From Shimia_B sp038525525 (GTDB taxonomy: Bacteria > Pseudomonadota > Alphaproteobacteria > Rhodobacterales > Rhodobacteraceae), in NCBI GenBank assembly GCA_038525525.1, contig JBCBHO010000005.1:62001-126000 (forward strand): a DNA stretch of 64,000 nt, written 5' to 3'. This document shows, in pieces, positions 7,894-16,066 of this stretch. Made by a program: the position numbers and the translations under genes. Below the pieces are notes generated by a model. That model was not told the DNA's origin and made no database searches. It worked only from the letters and a program-made list of their open reading frames with translations. Within the stretch, counting starts at the first letter, position 1, and each line of letters opens with the position of its first letter.

Positions 7894-8054
7894 ATTTTCC
7901 GAGAGAGGTCGAGACGTCTGAGCGCCCGGAGGACCGGGTCCCGGTCTACGATGCCGAGGTGCTGACCCGCGACGGGCTCGCCCGGATCGCGCTCGGCGAC
8001 CAGCTCTACACGCTGCGCATCACGCGCGCGGGAAAGCTCATCCTGACGAAATGA
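7881..8054 (+). CDS. hemP: Hemin uptake protein HemP
   Basis: 57 residues ending in LGDQLYTLRITRAGKLILTK. This matches the HemP family, which ends in a YxLRxTRxGKLILTK-like block. HemP is a small cytoplasmic protein linked to heme uptake; in some alpha- and betaproteobacteria it acts as an activator of heme-transport genes. The ATG at 7881 lies inside the preceding small ORF. Too short for usual gene calling. No heme transporter genes are next to it here. Confidence 0.8.
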   Translation: MVVVDFPREVETSERPEDRVPVYDAEVLTRDGLARIALGDQLYTLRITRAGKLILTK

Positions 8055-8111
8055 CGCCTCTCGCCTCGGCGCGCTGATCCCTATATTTGGGACAGGCAAA
8101 GAGGCTCTTTT

Positions 8112-8360
8112 ATGTCCAACAAGCTCCCGTCCCCCTGCGTAGACGTCTGCAAGTACAAGCGCGCCGGGCACTGCATCGCCTGCTCCATGACGAAGCCGCA
8201 GAAGAAGATCTTCAAGCGGCTCAAAAAGCCCGTGGAGCAAGCGGCCTTCATCGACCTGATCAAGCACCAGCAGGCCCAAATGGGCAAATTCAGCGCATGG
8301 CCCGCGCTCTATGCGCGCAAGCTCGAGAAGAAAGCGAAAAAAGCGAAGAAGGCGGCCTGA
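8112..8360 (+). CDS. DUF1289 domain protein
   Basis: 82 residues. The N-terminus SPCVDVCKYKRAGHCIACSMT is the DUF1289 pattern with four regularly spaced cysteines that probably bind a metal or Fe-S cluster. The C-terminus is an Ala/Lys tail (KKAKKAKKAA). AGAGG upstream of the ATG supports the start. Function unknown; similar small proteins are common in Proteobacteria. Converges with the next gene with only 8 bp between. Confidence 0.8.
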   Translation: MSNKLPSPCVDVCKYKRAGHCIACSMTKPQKKIFKRLKKPVEQAAFIDLIKHQQAQMGKFSAWPALYARKLEKKAKKAKKAA

Positions 8361-8368
8361 CGGGTCTT

Positions 8369-8563
8369 CTAGAGGTCGTCCGCGCCATCGTCCTGGGCGA
8401 GGCGCACGATCTCGTCGGTCAGGCGCTTCTTGTAGCGGCGCTGGCGGCGTCGGGCCTTGGCCGGGTTGGCGCGCCAGCCCTCGCGCTTGTCGGTGACGAC
8501 CTCGTCGAGGTCATCGGCCGTCTCTACGCGGGCGGCGTCCTTTGGGTAGGTGCGCTTTGGCAT
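8369..8563 (-). CDS. Small basic conserved-type hypothetical protein
   Basis: 64 residues starting MPKRTYPKDAARVETADDLDE, with a central basic block KARRRQRRYKKRLTDEI and an acidic tail QDDGADDL. The start at 8563 is preferred over the longer frame because the upstream part overlaps the preceding gene and reads poorly. Its 5' end overlaps the previous gene's 3' end by 40 bp. The basic block could contact nucleic acid, but no family was recognised. Confidence 0.55.
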   Translation of the reverse strand: MPKRTYPKDAARVETADDLDEVVTDKREGWRANPAKARRRQRRYKKRLTDEIVRLAQDDGADDL

Positions 8564-8895
8564 AGATCGAGGGTAAGTTGCGCGTCCCGCGGGGCAAGCC
8601 CCTGCTCGCTCAGTCCGGACTTGCCGCGCCACACGAGCGATTGTGCATTGAGGGCTTGCAGATCAGCTTCGCCCGCAAGGATGCGGTCGCATAGGGCAGC
8701 GGCGTCGCGCGCCTGGGCGTCTGACATGTGTTTGTAGGCAGGGCGCTTGACGTGATCGTACCAGCGGCCACCGCAGACATGGTCGAGCACGATGCGCTGA
8801 AAGCAGTGATCCAGATGGACCGGCCAGCCCCGTGCCCGCGCCTCACGCGGCATCACCTGCCGCGTGAGATGGAGGTATCGCTCCAGCGGCGACAC
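8524..8895 (-). CDS. Conserved hypothetical protein (DHCFQRIVLD type)
   Basis: 123 residues, starting at a GTG that directly follows the Dps stop (TGAGTG). Distinctive segments are GWPVHLDHCFQRIVLDHVCGGRWYDHVKRPAYKHM and LNAQSLVWRGKSGL. I recall similar proteins across Rhodobacteraceae, sometimes labelled GCN5-related acetyltransferase, but no acetyl-CoA loop is visible here, so no enzyme activity is assigned. Probably co-transcribed with dps. Confidence 0.7.
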   Translation of the reverse strand: MSPLERYLHLTRQVMPREARARGWPVHLDHCFQRIVLDHVCGGRWYDHVKRPAYKHMSDAQARDAAALCDRILAGEADLQALNAQSLVWRGKSGLSEQGLAPRDAQLTLDLCQSAPTQRTPPA

Positions 8896-9366
8896 TCAGC
8901 GCAGATGCGCGTCGAGCATCCAGGCAAATTTTTCGTGGATTTGCTGACGCTCGATCATGAGGTCATGGGTCGCCACGTCGCCGGCTTCCTCGGCATAGGC
9001 GGCCGTGCCCGCGATGGTGTCGGCGATGGTCTTCTGTGCATCGGAGAGGAACTTGATCATCTCCTTATCGGATTGATGGCCGTCTTGCTCGCCCACCTTG
9101 GAGCGCTTGAGCATGCCGGCGAGCTGGCCTTCGGCATGGCCACCAATGGCCTTGATCCGCTCGGCGACGTCGTCCTGCCCTTCGAAGTGATCTTCGTAGA
9201 TCTCCTGGAAGAGCGCGTGGAGCGAGCCGAAGCCCATACCCGTCACGTTCCAGTGGAAGTTCTGCGCGAGCATCGTCGTCACGACGGTCTCCGCCACCAC
9301 CTGGTTCAGCTTCTCGATGATTTCTGTCTTGGCCTCGACGGAGAGGCTCTCGGCACTCTGCAGCAT
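8896..9366 (-). CDS. dps: Dps/ferritin-like DNA-protecting protein
   Basis: 156 residues, normal Dps length. The ferroxidase ligands can be read: FHWNVTG near residue 37 and HALFQEIYEDHFEGQDDVAERI, which supplies the His/Asp/Glu of the intersubunit site. Dps dodecamers store iron and protect DNA from peroxide. A perfect TTAGAA-N3-TTCTAA dyad (9440-9456) lies about 75 bp upstream, matching the Irr iron control element of alphaproteobacteria, so iron control is likely. Followed without a gap by the conserved hypothetical gene. Confidence 0.9.
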   Translation of the reverse strand: MLQSAESLSVEAKTEIIEKLNQVVAETVVTTMLAQNFHWNVTGMGFGSLHALFQEIYEDHFEGQDDVAERIKAIGGHAEGQLAGMLKRSKVGEQDGHQSDKEMIKFLSDAQKTIADTIAGTAAYAEEAGDVATHDLMIERQQIHEKFAWMLDAHLR

Positions 9367-9439
9367 GTCCTTGTCCTTTACGGTCTAGCGTTCCGACAGG
9401 AACGCGTGATTGGCTGGCCCAACACTGGCGGCTTCAGAA

Positions 9440-9456
9440 GTTAGAACAATTCTAAA
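9440..9456 (-). promoter_or_regulatory. Irr-type iron control element upstream of dps
   Basis: On the dps strand the sequence reads TTTAGAATTGTTCTAAC, a TTAGAA-N3-TTCTAA dyad. From established work, the alphaproteobacterial regulator Irr binds motifs of this form (ICE). The site is about 75 bp upstream of the dps start and also about 13 bp past the end of the 9469-9903 gene, so it can only serve dps. Confidence 0.6.
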
Positions 9457-9468
9457 CTAGCGCAAGAG

Positions 9469-9903
9469 CTAGGGTCTCAGAATTGTGCTCACTGCTCGAA
9501 CAATGCTGCGGAAGGCGTGGTGGTTCCGGGCCGGTACCCGGCGCCGCAGCAGGAACTCCACGCTCATCGTGTCCTTCGCGATGGCCCGGTCGACGACCCG
9601 CAAAAGCCATTCCTCGTCAAAGCTCATATCCGCGGCGCCGGGCGCGCGGAAGCTCACATGGCCACCCACGGCCTCCGAGAGGACCCGCACCATGGAGGTG
9701 GCCACGGCATCGAGGCTCTTTTCCGGGCAGGCATGGATGGCGGCGCAGGCGACGGCGAGATCGAGACGCGCCTCGGCGCGGCAGGTCTGCGCGATGAAGC
9801 GCACGCGATTGAGCAAGGGCCTCAGCGCCGCGAAGGCGGTCTCTTCCGGGGCTGGGCTGTGATCCGGGGCGCTCTGGGGCGCGGCGAGCAGAACTGCGCT
9901 CAC
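9469..9903 (-). CDS. Hypothetical protein, 144 residues
   Basis: Begins at GTG 9903 behind a good AAGGAAGA site. Reads as a real gene by codon use: an Ala-rich N-terminus, then LLNRVRFIAQTCRAEARLDLAVACAAIHACPEKSLDAVATSMVRVLSEAVGG, and a C-terminal LRRRVPARNHHAFRSIVRAVSTILRP. No signal peptide or membrane helix. Mostly helical with regular Cys residues. No family recognised. It stands alone between dps and the aldehyde dehydrogenase with about 100 bp on each side. Confidence 0.55.
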   Translation of the reverse strand: MSAVLLAAPQSAPDHSPAPEETAFAALRPLLNRVRFIAQTCRAEARLDLAVACAAIHACPEKSLDAVATSMVRVLSEAVGGHVSFRAPGAADMSFDEEWLLRVVDRAIAKDTMSVEFLLRRRVPARNHHAFRSIVRAVSTILRP

Positions 9904-9999
9904 AACGGTCTTCCTTTACATCGCGGCGCTCACGCCCCGCTTACACAAGCTTAAATAGCATCAAGAAACCCAAACTAAAAGGTCAACATTGGCCGCACC

Positions 10000-11709
10000 C
10001 TACCCGCGCAAAGCGTGACAGAGGAGCGCCGCAAGCCGCGTGGGTCGCCCCGTGGCGGTGTAATCCACGAGGGCGCGGGCGACCTTGTCCGCGTGCCGGT
10101 GCGTGACGAACCAGGGCGGCTTGGGCATCAGGTGCCGCTCTCCCAGCCACCATGCGCGGGGGATCGGTGCCCACGGGCCATAGAGCACTGTGCGCTCGGA
10201 GGTCTCGAACATCAGCGTGTTGTGAACTGTGCCGATGCCCGATTGCACATCCTCAAGCGTGTGCCCCGGAAACGCGCCCCACGGGATCTCGGTGAGCGCG
10301 AAGCTTGCCCCCGTCCAGGCGTTCACTGCGATATTGCCGTAGCGCAGCTCCCGCAGGCAGGCGTCGAAGCGGGCCTTGCCGATCTCTGCGAGCGTTTCGG
10401 GGTGGATGACGATGTTGGCCCCGAGCGTGCCGTGGAGTGTGTCGTTGGCATAGGCGATGGCCGCGCGAAGAAACGCCTCCCCTTCCCCGGCGATGTCATG
10501 GGTCGAGAGTGCATGGGCGAAGACCTCGGTCTTGGCGAATTCTCCGCCTGCGCCTTCTGAGAAGATGAAATCGGGGGCCGTCCCGCGGGGGATGGCCTCG
10601 TGCGGTGCGCCCGCGGCGAAGGCCGCGCTCCGATCGGTGGCGCCTGGATAGTAGGCCGGCCGGTCCTGCGCGGCGAGGACGCGCTTGAGCGCGCGGAGAA
10701 ACGGCTCCTTCTGCGCCCAGACCTCGGGCAGGAGCAGGACCTGGGTGGAGACGCAATTGAACCCGGCATTCACCATTTTCTGCGTGGCGACCTGCGCGGC
10801 CTGATGCGCGATGTCCGCCCGGCTCCACGGGCCCGGCACGATGATCGTGGGGCAGACCGCGCCGAGCTCCGATGTGATGCGGCGGGTGTTCCGCGGCGTG
10901 CCCGCAGCCTTGGCCCGCTTGCCCTCTTCGCCCGCGCCCCAGACGATGAGATCGTGGGTGGCCTCGGCCCCGGTGATGTGGATCTCCTCCACCGCCGCGT
11001 GCTCGCAGAGGTAAGCGCCGACATCGCCGCCGCCGGTCACGATGCGCAGCGCATCGCGCGCAACGAGCGGTCCGAGCGCCACCTGGAAGACATCCGCCAG
11101 ATAGGCGTTCACCGGGTTCATCTTCAGAAGCACCACCTGGTTTTCCACGAAGAGCTTCTGGAAGACGTCGAGCACCGGAATGGAGGCGATGTTGCCCGCG
11201 CCGAGGACGAGCGCCAGTGCGCCGGTACGCTCGGCCTCCGGCGTGTCATAGGCGGTGGCCGTCGTCCCCGGCAGGTTCGCTTCGCTCACCCCCTCCCGCA
11301 TCCAGACCTCGCCTCGGAGCCCCGGCATGATCAGCGCGTCGCGCGGGGTGGCCGGCACAACCTCCACAGCGAGCTGGCCATGGGGCAGATACCGCTTCTT
11401 GAGCCCCCGGAGGTACTGTCGCCCTTCGAGACCCTCGAGCGTGCGGATGAGCCCGTCGCAGGCACGCAGCACCGCGTAGGGACCGCTCAGCCATTCCTCG
11501 CCCACTTGTGGCGCGCCGGGCGCGAGGCCTTTCTTGCGCGCGGCCGTTTCGCCCCAGGCATGGGCCACCTGCCCGGTGAGGCGTTTGATGTCCTTGAGGA
11601 GCGTGATCCGGTCCGCCACGGGCGTCCGTGCCCAGGCATCCTTGGCGCCGTCGAGGGCGGCGAGATCGGCGTTCAGCGCGGCGTGGCCCGGATCTGCATG
11701 GGCGTTCAT
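10000..11709 (-). CDS. Aldehyde dehydrogenase family protein
   Basis: 569 residues. Catalytic residues are visible: Glu281 in TSELGAVCP and nucleophile Cys319 in NAGFNCVSTQ. The nucleotide-binding GAGN-IASIP and the KMNPVNAY stretch also fit the NAD(P) domain. The protein is longer than usual (about 490) because of N- and C-terminal additions, and ELGAVCP differs from the usual ELGGKSP, so it is a divergent subfamily. It lies 10 bp downstream of a GMC oxidoreductase on the same strand. An alcohol-to-aldehyde-to-acid pair is the obvious reading; the substrate is unknown. Confidence 0.85.
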   Translation of the reverse strand: MNAHADPGHAALNADLAALDGAKDAWARTPVADRITLLKDIKRLTGQVAHAWGETAARKKGLAPGAPQVGEEWLSGPYAVLRACDGLIRTLEGLEGRQYLRGLKKRYLPHGQLAVEVVPATPRDALIMPGLRGEVWMREGVSEANLPGTTATAYDTPEAERTGALALVLGAGNIASIPVLDVFQKLFVENQVVLLKMNPVNAYLADVFQVALGPLVARDALRIVTGGGDVGAYLCEHAAVEEIHITGAEATHDLIVWGAGEEGKRAKAAGTPRNTRRITSELGAVCPTIIVPGPWSRADIAHQAAQVATQKMVNAGFNCVSTQVLLLPEVWAQKEPFLRALKRVLAAQDRPAYYPGATDRSAAFAAGAPHEAIPRGTAPDFIFSEGAGGEFAKTEVFAHALSTHDIAGEGEAFLRAAIAYANDTLHGTLGANIVIHPETLAEIGKARFDACLRELRYGNIAVNAWTGASFALTEIPWGAFPGHTLEDVQSGIGTVHNTLMFETSERTVLYGPWAPIPRAWWLGERHLMPKPPWFVTHRHADKVARALVDYTATGRPTRLAALLCHALRG

Positions 11710-11719
11710 CGTTGTCTCC

Positions 11720-13336
11720 TCAGGCGGCCAGGATGAGATCGGCGGCTTTCTCGGCGATCATGATGGTGGGGGCGTTGGTGTTGCCGCTGACGATGTGGGG
11801 CATGACGGAGGCATCCACCACGCGGAGCCCCTCCATGCCATGCACGCGGAGCGAGGCCGGGTCCACCACCGCGCCGTCGCCCTGCCCCATGCGGCAGGTG
11901 CCCACGGGGTGATAGATCGTGTCGGCGATCTGGCGGATCCGCGCGGCCCAGTCGGCATCGCTCATGTCGCGGCCATGGCCCACCGCCCTGCCCCGCCACG
12001 GCGCGAGCGCGGGGGCTTCGAGGATTTCTACCGCGCGCCGCGCGCCCGCCGTGAGCGTGGCGATGTCGCGCGTGTCGCTCAGGTAGCGTGGGTCGATCCC
12101 CGGCGGGGCGAGCGGGTCGTCAGAGGTGAGGAACACTTCACCGCGCGAGTGAGGGCGCAGCGCGCAGACATGGGCAGAGAAGCCATGGCCCGTGCGGATC
12201 GTGCGGAGGTGGTTCTCGATCATGGCCACCACGAAATGGAGCTGGATGTCTGGCGCGGGCAGCGCGGGGTCGGTGCGGAAGAACGCGCCGCCCTCGGCGA
12301 TGGGCGAGGTGGCCGCGCCCGTGCGATGGCGCAGCCATTCGGCCACCGCGCCCAGGGTCTCGGCCACGCCCGCCGCGCTGATGCCCATGGTGCCCGAAGC
12401 CCGCCCTGGACGCCGCGCGCGGTAGGTGAGGATGAGATCGAGGTGGTCCTGCAGGTTCTGGCCCACGCCGGGCAGGTCGTGGCGGACTGTGATCCCGTGG
12501 CGCGCGATCTCGTCCGCCGGGCCGATGCCGGAGAGCATGAGGAGCTGAGGCGAGCCGAAGGCGCCTGCGGAGAGGATCACCTCCCCCGCGCCAACGCGCC
12601 GCGTGGCCGCCCCCTGCCGGTAGCGGAGCCCGGAGACGCGCTGGCCTTCCACGGTGAGGCCCGCCACCTGCGCGCCGGTGACGACGGTCAGGTTCGGGCG
12701 GTCCATGACCGGGTGCAGGTAGCCCGCCGCCGCCGAGCAGCGCTCACCCCGCTGCGGGCCGTCATGGAACTGCGTGACCTGGAAGAGGCTCGCGCCCTCG
12801 TTCTCGCCGCCGTTGAAATCGGGCGTCTGGCGCAGCTGCACCTCGCCACAGGCCTCGAGGAAGCCGCGGGAGATATCGCGCACAGCCGTCTGGTCGGCCA
12901 CCTGGAGCGGCCCGTCCTGCCCTGACGTGTCGCCCGCGCGGACGTTGTGCTCGGACCGCATGAAATAGGGCAGCACGTCCGACCAACCCCAGCCCGGGCA
13001 ACCATCGGCGGCCCAACGGTCGTAATCCCAGGCATGGCCGCGGACATAGAGCATGGCGTTGATGGCGCTCGAGCCACCCAGCGTGCGGCCCCGCGGCTGG
13101 TAGCCCCGACGGCCGAGGAGGCCCGGCTGCGGGACGGTCTTAAAGGCCCAATTGTTGATCTTTGGACGCCCGGAGATCATCGCCACGCCGCCGAGCGGCA
13201 TCCGCACGAGGAGCCCCTTGCCGGGCCCGCCCGCCTCGAGGAGCAGCACCCGCCGCCCCGGATCGGCGCTGAGCCGCGCGGCGAGCACCGCTCCCGCCGA
13301 GCCGCCGCCGACAATGACGTGATCGTAAGTGTCCAT
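11720..13336 (-). CDS. GMC-family oxidoreductase (choline dehydrogenase-like)
   Basis: 538 residues. The FAD-binding dinucleotide fold is at the very N-terminus (VIVGGGSAGAVLAARL). GMC signature 1 is seen as RGRTLGGSSAINAMLYVRG and signature 2 as GAFGSPQLLMLSGIGPA. The C-terminus holds the catalytic His in YHPVGTCRMG and the partner Asn in SGNTNAPTIM. The start at 13336 places the Rossmann motif at residue 8 as in the family; a longer frame upstream is discounted. Probably oxidises a primary alcohol to an aldehyde that the downstream dehydrogenase takes further. Choline itself is unproven, since betaine-aldehyde and regulator genes are absent nearby. Confidence 0.9.
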   Translation of the reverse strand: MDTYDHVIVGGGSAGAVLAARLSADPGRRVLLLEAGGPGKGLLVRMPLGGVAMISGRPKINNWAFKTVPQPGLLGRRGYQPRGRTLGGSSAINAMLYVRGHAWDYDRWAADGCPGWGWSDVLPYFMRSEHNVRAGDTSGQDGPLQVADQTAVRDISRGFLEACGEVQLRQTPDFNGGENEGASLFQVTQFHDGPQRGERCSAAAGYLHPVMDRPNLTVVTGAQVAGLTVEGQRVSGLRYRQGAATRRVGAGEVILSAGAFGSPQLLMLSGIGPADEIARHGITVRHDLPGVGQNLQDHLDLILTYRARRPGRASGTMGISAAGVAETLGAVAEWLRHRTGAATSPIAEGGAFFRTDPALPAPDIQLHFVVAMIENHLRTIRTGHGFSAHVCALRPHSRGEVFLTSDDPLAPPGIDPRYLSDTRDIATLTAGARRAVEILEAPALAPWRGRAVGHGRDMSDADWAARIRQIADTIYHPVGTCRMGQGDGAVVDPASLRVHGMEGLRVVDASVMPHIVSGNTNAPTIMIAEKAADLILAA

Positions 13337-13508
13337 AGGTTCATCTTGAGCCGCGCCGCCCCTGCGCACCAGCGTGACGCAAGGGAAGATTCGGCGGCTT
13401 TCCGCGGAACCGGCAACGCCTTCGAAAGGTTGTCTTGCTACCGTCACACGCAAGAAGTTTGCAAATCGCCCGATTGACGCGCAATTTTATGAGCTGTTTG
13501 ATGAGAAC

Positions 13509-13883
13509 ATGAGCGGAATGAGAACACTTCTCTTCGCCCTCGCCGGCCTCGCACCCGTGGAAGCGGCGGCGCAGGATCCCCTTCACCTGATCTTCGCGGG
13601 CTGCATCGGGCGCTATTCGGCGGCCATCGAGCACAGCTGGGTCGTGGGCGAGGATCCCGGCCGGTTCCCGGCGGACCGCCTCACCTTCATCTCGCTCTAC
13701 GAGGCCACCGTGCCCGACGGCGCGGCGCGCGCTTCGCTGCATCACCGCGTGGCCTCCAAGATGGCGCAGGCCTCGCTGCTGACCGTCGCGCGGTTTCACG
13801 ATGATCCCACCCGCGCCGCGGCCGCTGGTGACGCTGCCCGGGCCCAGATCGGGGCCTGCAGCCGGATGCTCCTCGAAAGCTAA
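13509..13883 (+). CDS. Secreted small hypothetical protein
   Basis: About 124 residues starting MSGMRTLLFALAGLAPVEAAAQDP, which reads as a signal peptide cut after AAA or AQ. A second ATG at 13518 is nearly as likely. The mature part contains one Cys pair candidate (GCIGRYSAAIEHSW and IGACSRMLLES) that could form a disulfide in the periplasm. No family recognised. Upstream codons in the longer frame are AT-rich and look noncoding. Followed by cysS after 56 bp that include the perfect palindrome GTAGCGCGCTAC (13907-13918). Confidence 0.55.
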   Translation: MSGMRTLLFALAGLAPVEAAAQDPLHLIFAGCIGRYSAAIEHSWVVGEDPGRFPADRLTFISLYEATVPDGAARASLHHRVASKMAQASLLTVARFHDDPTRAAAAGDAARAQIGACSRMLLES

Positions 13884-13939
13884 CTTGCCCGCCCCCGCCC
13901 CCTCTGGTAGCGCGCTACGCGACCCCAGGGAGGCCTGTC

Positions 13940-15271
13940 ATGGCGCTGAGTTTTTTCGACACGATGGCGGGCCATGTCCGCCCGTTTGAGCCCATCAGCA
14001 CAGAGGCGACGCTCTATTCCTGCGGACCCACCGTCTACCATCACGCGCATCTCGGAAATCTGCGGACGTACGTTTTCGTGGACACCATCAAGCGCGTGAC
14101 GGAGGCCACCGGGCTGCCCGTGCGGCACGTGATGAACATCACCGATGTGGGGCACCTCGTGAGCGACGGCGACGAGGGCGAGGACAAGATGGAGGTGGGC
14201 GCGGCCCGCGAGGGGCTCGACGCGTGGTCCATCGCCGAGCGCTATGAGCAAGGCTTTGTCGCGCAGTGCGAGGCGCTCCACATCGCGGCGCCCTCGATCC
14301 TATGCCGCGCCACCGACCACATCGGCCAGCAGATCGCCATGATCGAGGCGCTCGAGGAAAAGGGCTACACCTACACCATTAGCGATGGCGTCTACTTCGA
14401 CACCACGCGCATCGATGAGTACGGCACGCTGGGCGGCGTGAAGCGCGAGGGCCAGAAGGAGGGCGCGCGCGTGGAGGCGGGCGAGAAACGCGCGCCCACC
14501 GACTTCGCGCTGTGGAAGTTCTCCGCCGAGGGCGTGCAGCGGCAGATGGAATGGGACGCGCCCTGGGGCCGTGGCTTCCCCGGCTGGCATATCGAGTGCT
14601 CGGCCATGGCGCGGCACTACCTGGGCGACACGATCGACATCCATACCGGCGGGATCGACCATATCCCGATCCACCACGCCAACGAGATCGCGCAATCGGA
14701 ATGCACGACGGGCAAGACCTTCGTGAATTACTGGATGCACGGCGCCTTCATGGAGGCGTCCGAGGGCGTGAAAATGGCGAAATCCTCCGGCGAGTTCCTC
14801 ACCGTGTGGGACCTGCTCGAGCGCGAGGTGGATCCGCTAGCGTTCCGCCTCCTTTGCTTTCGGACGCATTACCGCAAGAACATGAAGTTCTCCTGGAAGC
14901 TTCTCGATGACAGCGTGACCGCACTCCGGCGGCTTCGGCTGCGCGTGACGGCGCTCGAGGCGGAGGCAGATGACGGGACCGCGCCCGAGGCGCTGGCAGC
15001 CGCGCAGGCCGAGGCGCTCGCCATCCTCTCCGACGATCTCGCGCTCCCGAAGGCGCTCGTCTTTCTGCAGTCGCAACTGAAATCGAAAGTGCTCACCGCC
15101 GCCGACAAGCTCGCCTTCGTGGATTACATCGACGGCGTCCTGCAGCTCAACCTGCGCAGCAGCCCAGCCGAAGAAGCTGCTGCGCGCGCCCGGGCAAACA
15201 GCGCCCGCTGGGCCGCCGCGGCAGAGGCTGGCGGGCATGAGCTGGGCGACGTGGTGCGCGCCTCTCTCTGA
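13940..15271 (+). CDS. cysS: Cysteinyl-tRNA synthetase (divergent type)
   Basis: 443 residues, class I synthetase that charges tRNA-Cys. Cys28 in SCGPTVYHHAHLGN is the first zinc ligand and HLGN the HIGH motif. WHIECSAMA and HHANEIAQSE supply the other zinc ligands, and KMAKSSGEFLT is the KMSKS loop. The region MNITDVGHLVSDGDEGEDKM differs from the usual alphaproteobacterial enzyme as I remember it, and resembles the form in other phyla, so it may be a second or transferred copy. GGGAGG precedes the ATG. A stem-loop follows the stop. Confidence 0.88.
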   Translation: MALSFFDTMAGHVRPFEPISTEATLYSCGPTVYHHAHLGNLRTYVFVDTIKRVTEATGLPVRHVMNITDVGHLVSDGDEGEDKMEVGAAREGLDAWSIAERYEQGFVAQCEALHIAAPSILCRATDHIGQQIAMIEALEEKGYTYTISDGVYFDTTRIDEYGTLGGVKREGQKEGARVEAGEKRAPTDFALWKFSAEGVQRQMEWDAPWGRGFPGWHIECSAMARHYLGDTIDIHTGGIDHIPIHHANEIAQSECTTGKTFVNYWMHGAFMEASEGVKMAKSSGEFLTVWDLLEREVDPLAFRLLCFRTHYRKNMKFSWKLLDDSVTALRRLRLRVTALEAEADDGTAPEALAAAQAEALAILSDDLALPKALVFLQSQLKSKVLTAADKLAFVDYIDGVLQLNLRSSPAEEAAARARANSARWAAAAEAGGHELGDVVRASL

Positions 15272-15298
15272 GCGCGCTTTCCGTTTCGCGGCACCGTG

Positions 15299-15326
15299 GC
15301 GGCCCTCGGGGCTCGATCAGGGCCGC
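15299..15326. terminator. Stem-loop between convergent genes
   Basis: GCGGCCCT at 15299-15306 pairs perfectly with AGGGCCGC at 15319-15326 around a 12-nt loop. It lies between the cysS stop (15271) and the stop of the convergent methyltransferase-like gene (15352). A modest TTTT follows on the plus strand. Probably a bidirectional transcription terminator. Confidence 0.55.
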
Positions 15327-15351
15327 GACTTGCACTTTTCCGACATCGGGC

Positions 15352-15801
15352 TCAGATCCAGCGCCGCGTTGCCTTCAGGTAGTCTTCGGCGGCGGCGCCG
15401 AAACTCCGCGTGAGCAGCGCCTCCTCCACCTGGGCAAAGCGGCGATCGAGCACCCACCAGAGACCCGCCGCCAGCGCGACCCCGAGCGCCGAGCCCTGCC
15501 CCGCGGCGGAGGCCAGCGTCAGGAGCACGAGCGCGAGGTAGATGGGATTGCGCGACACCCGGTAGGGCCCCTCGACTATGAGCGCCTTCGGCACGTGGTG
15601 CGGCTCGATCGGTGTCCGCTTGCGCCAGAACCAGAGCGCCGACCAGCCGATGAGCCCCAGCGCCCCGAGCAGGAGGAGCCAGCTCGCAGCGTCGAGCCAT
15701 GGGTGCGTCACGTGCAGCCCCGGCGCGACGCGGGCTCCGAGATGGATCAGAAGGATCGTGGCGAGCCACCAGAGGGGTGGAAGATCGGGAAAACCGCGCA
15801 T
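15352..15801 (-). CDS. Integral membrane methyltransferase-like protein (ICMT/PEMT type)
   Basis: 149 residues with four to five hydrophobic segments. The diagnostic block EGPYRVSRNPIYLALVLL near residue 85 and RFAQVEEALLTRSFGAAAEDY LKATRRWI at the end match isoprenylcysteine carboxyl methyltransferase / phospholipid methyltransferase-like proteins, where the RNPxY and late Glu help bind S-adenosylmethionine. Bacterial members methylate lipids or small thiols; the substrate is unknown. A start six codons earlier at 15819 is possible. Convergent with cysS. Confidence 0.78.
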   Translation of the reverse strand: MRGFPDLPPLWWLATILLIHLGARVAPGLHVTHPWLDAASWLLLLGALGLIGWSALWFWRKRTPIEPHHVPKALIVEGPYRVSRNPIYLALVLLTLASAAGQGSALGVALAAGLWWVLDRRFAQVEEALLTRSFGAAAEDYLKATRRWI

Positions 15802-16066
15802 GGCGCAGCTTAGGCCCATGCCGCCGCGCCTGACGAGGGCTTTCTGCCCGAAAGACGCGCTAAGCCGGCCGCTTCGCGGTCAGCCGCCCGGGCGTGCCAC
15901 GGCGGCGCGCCGCCGACGGAACATGGCGTCGTTAATATCTCTTGACTCGACTTTGTCTAAAATTCGTGACACCTTGGGCGAAACGTGCGGGGTCACCTGA
16001 CTCCATCAAACCCTACGAAACCAAGTCGTGCCGCGGAAACCGGCGGCGCGAACGCAAGGGGTTCAG

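Noticed and set aside
15901..15914. Perfect 14-bp palindrome GGCGGCGCGCCGCC
   Set aside because: Likely by chance in very GC-rich noncoding DNA; no T-tract, no repeat elsewhere and no gene ending beside it.
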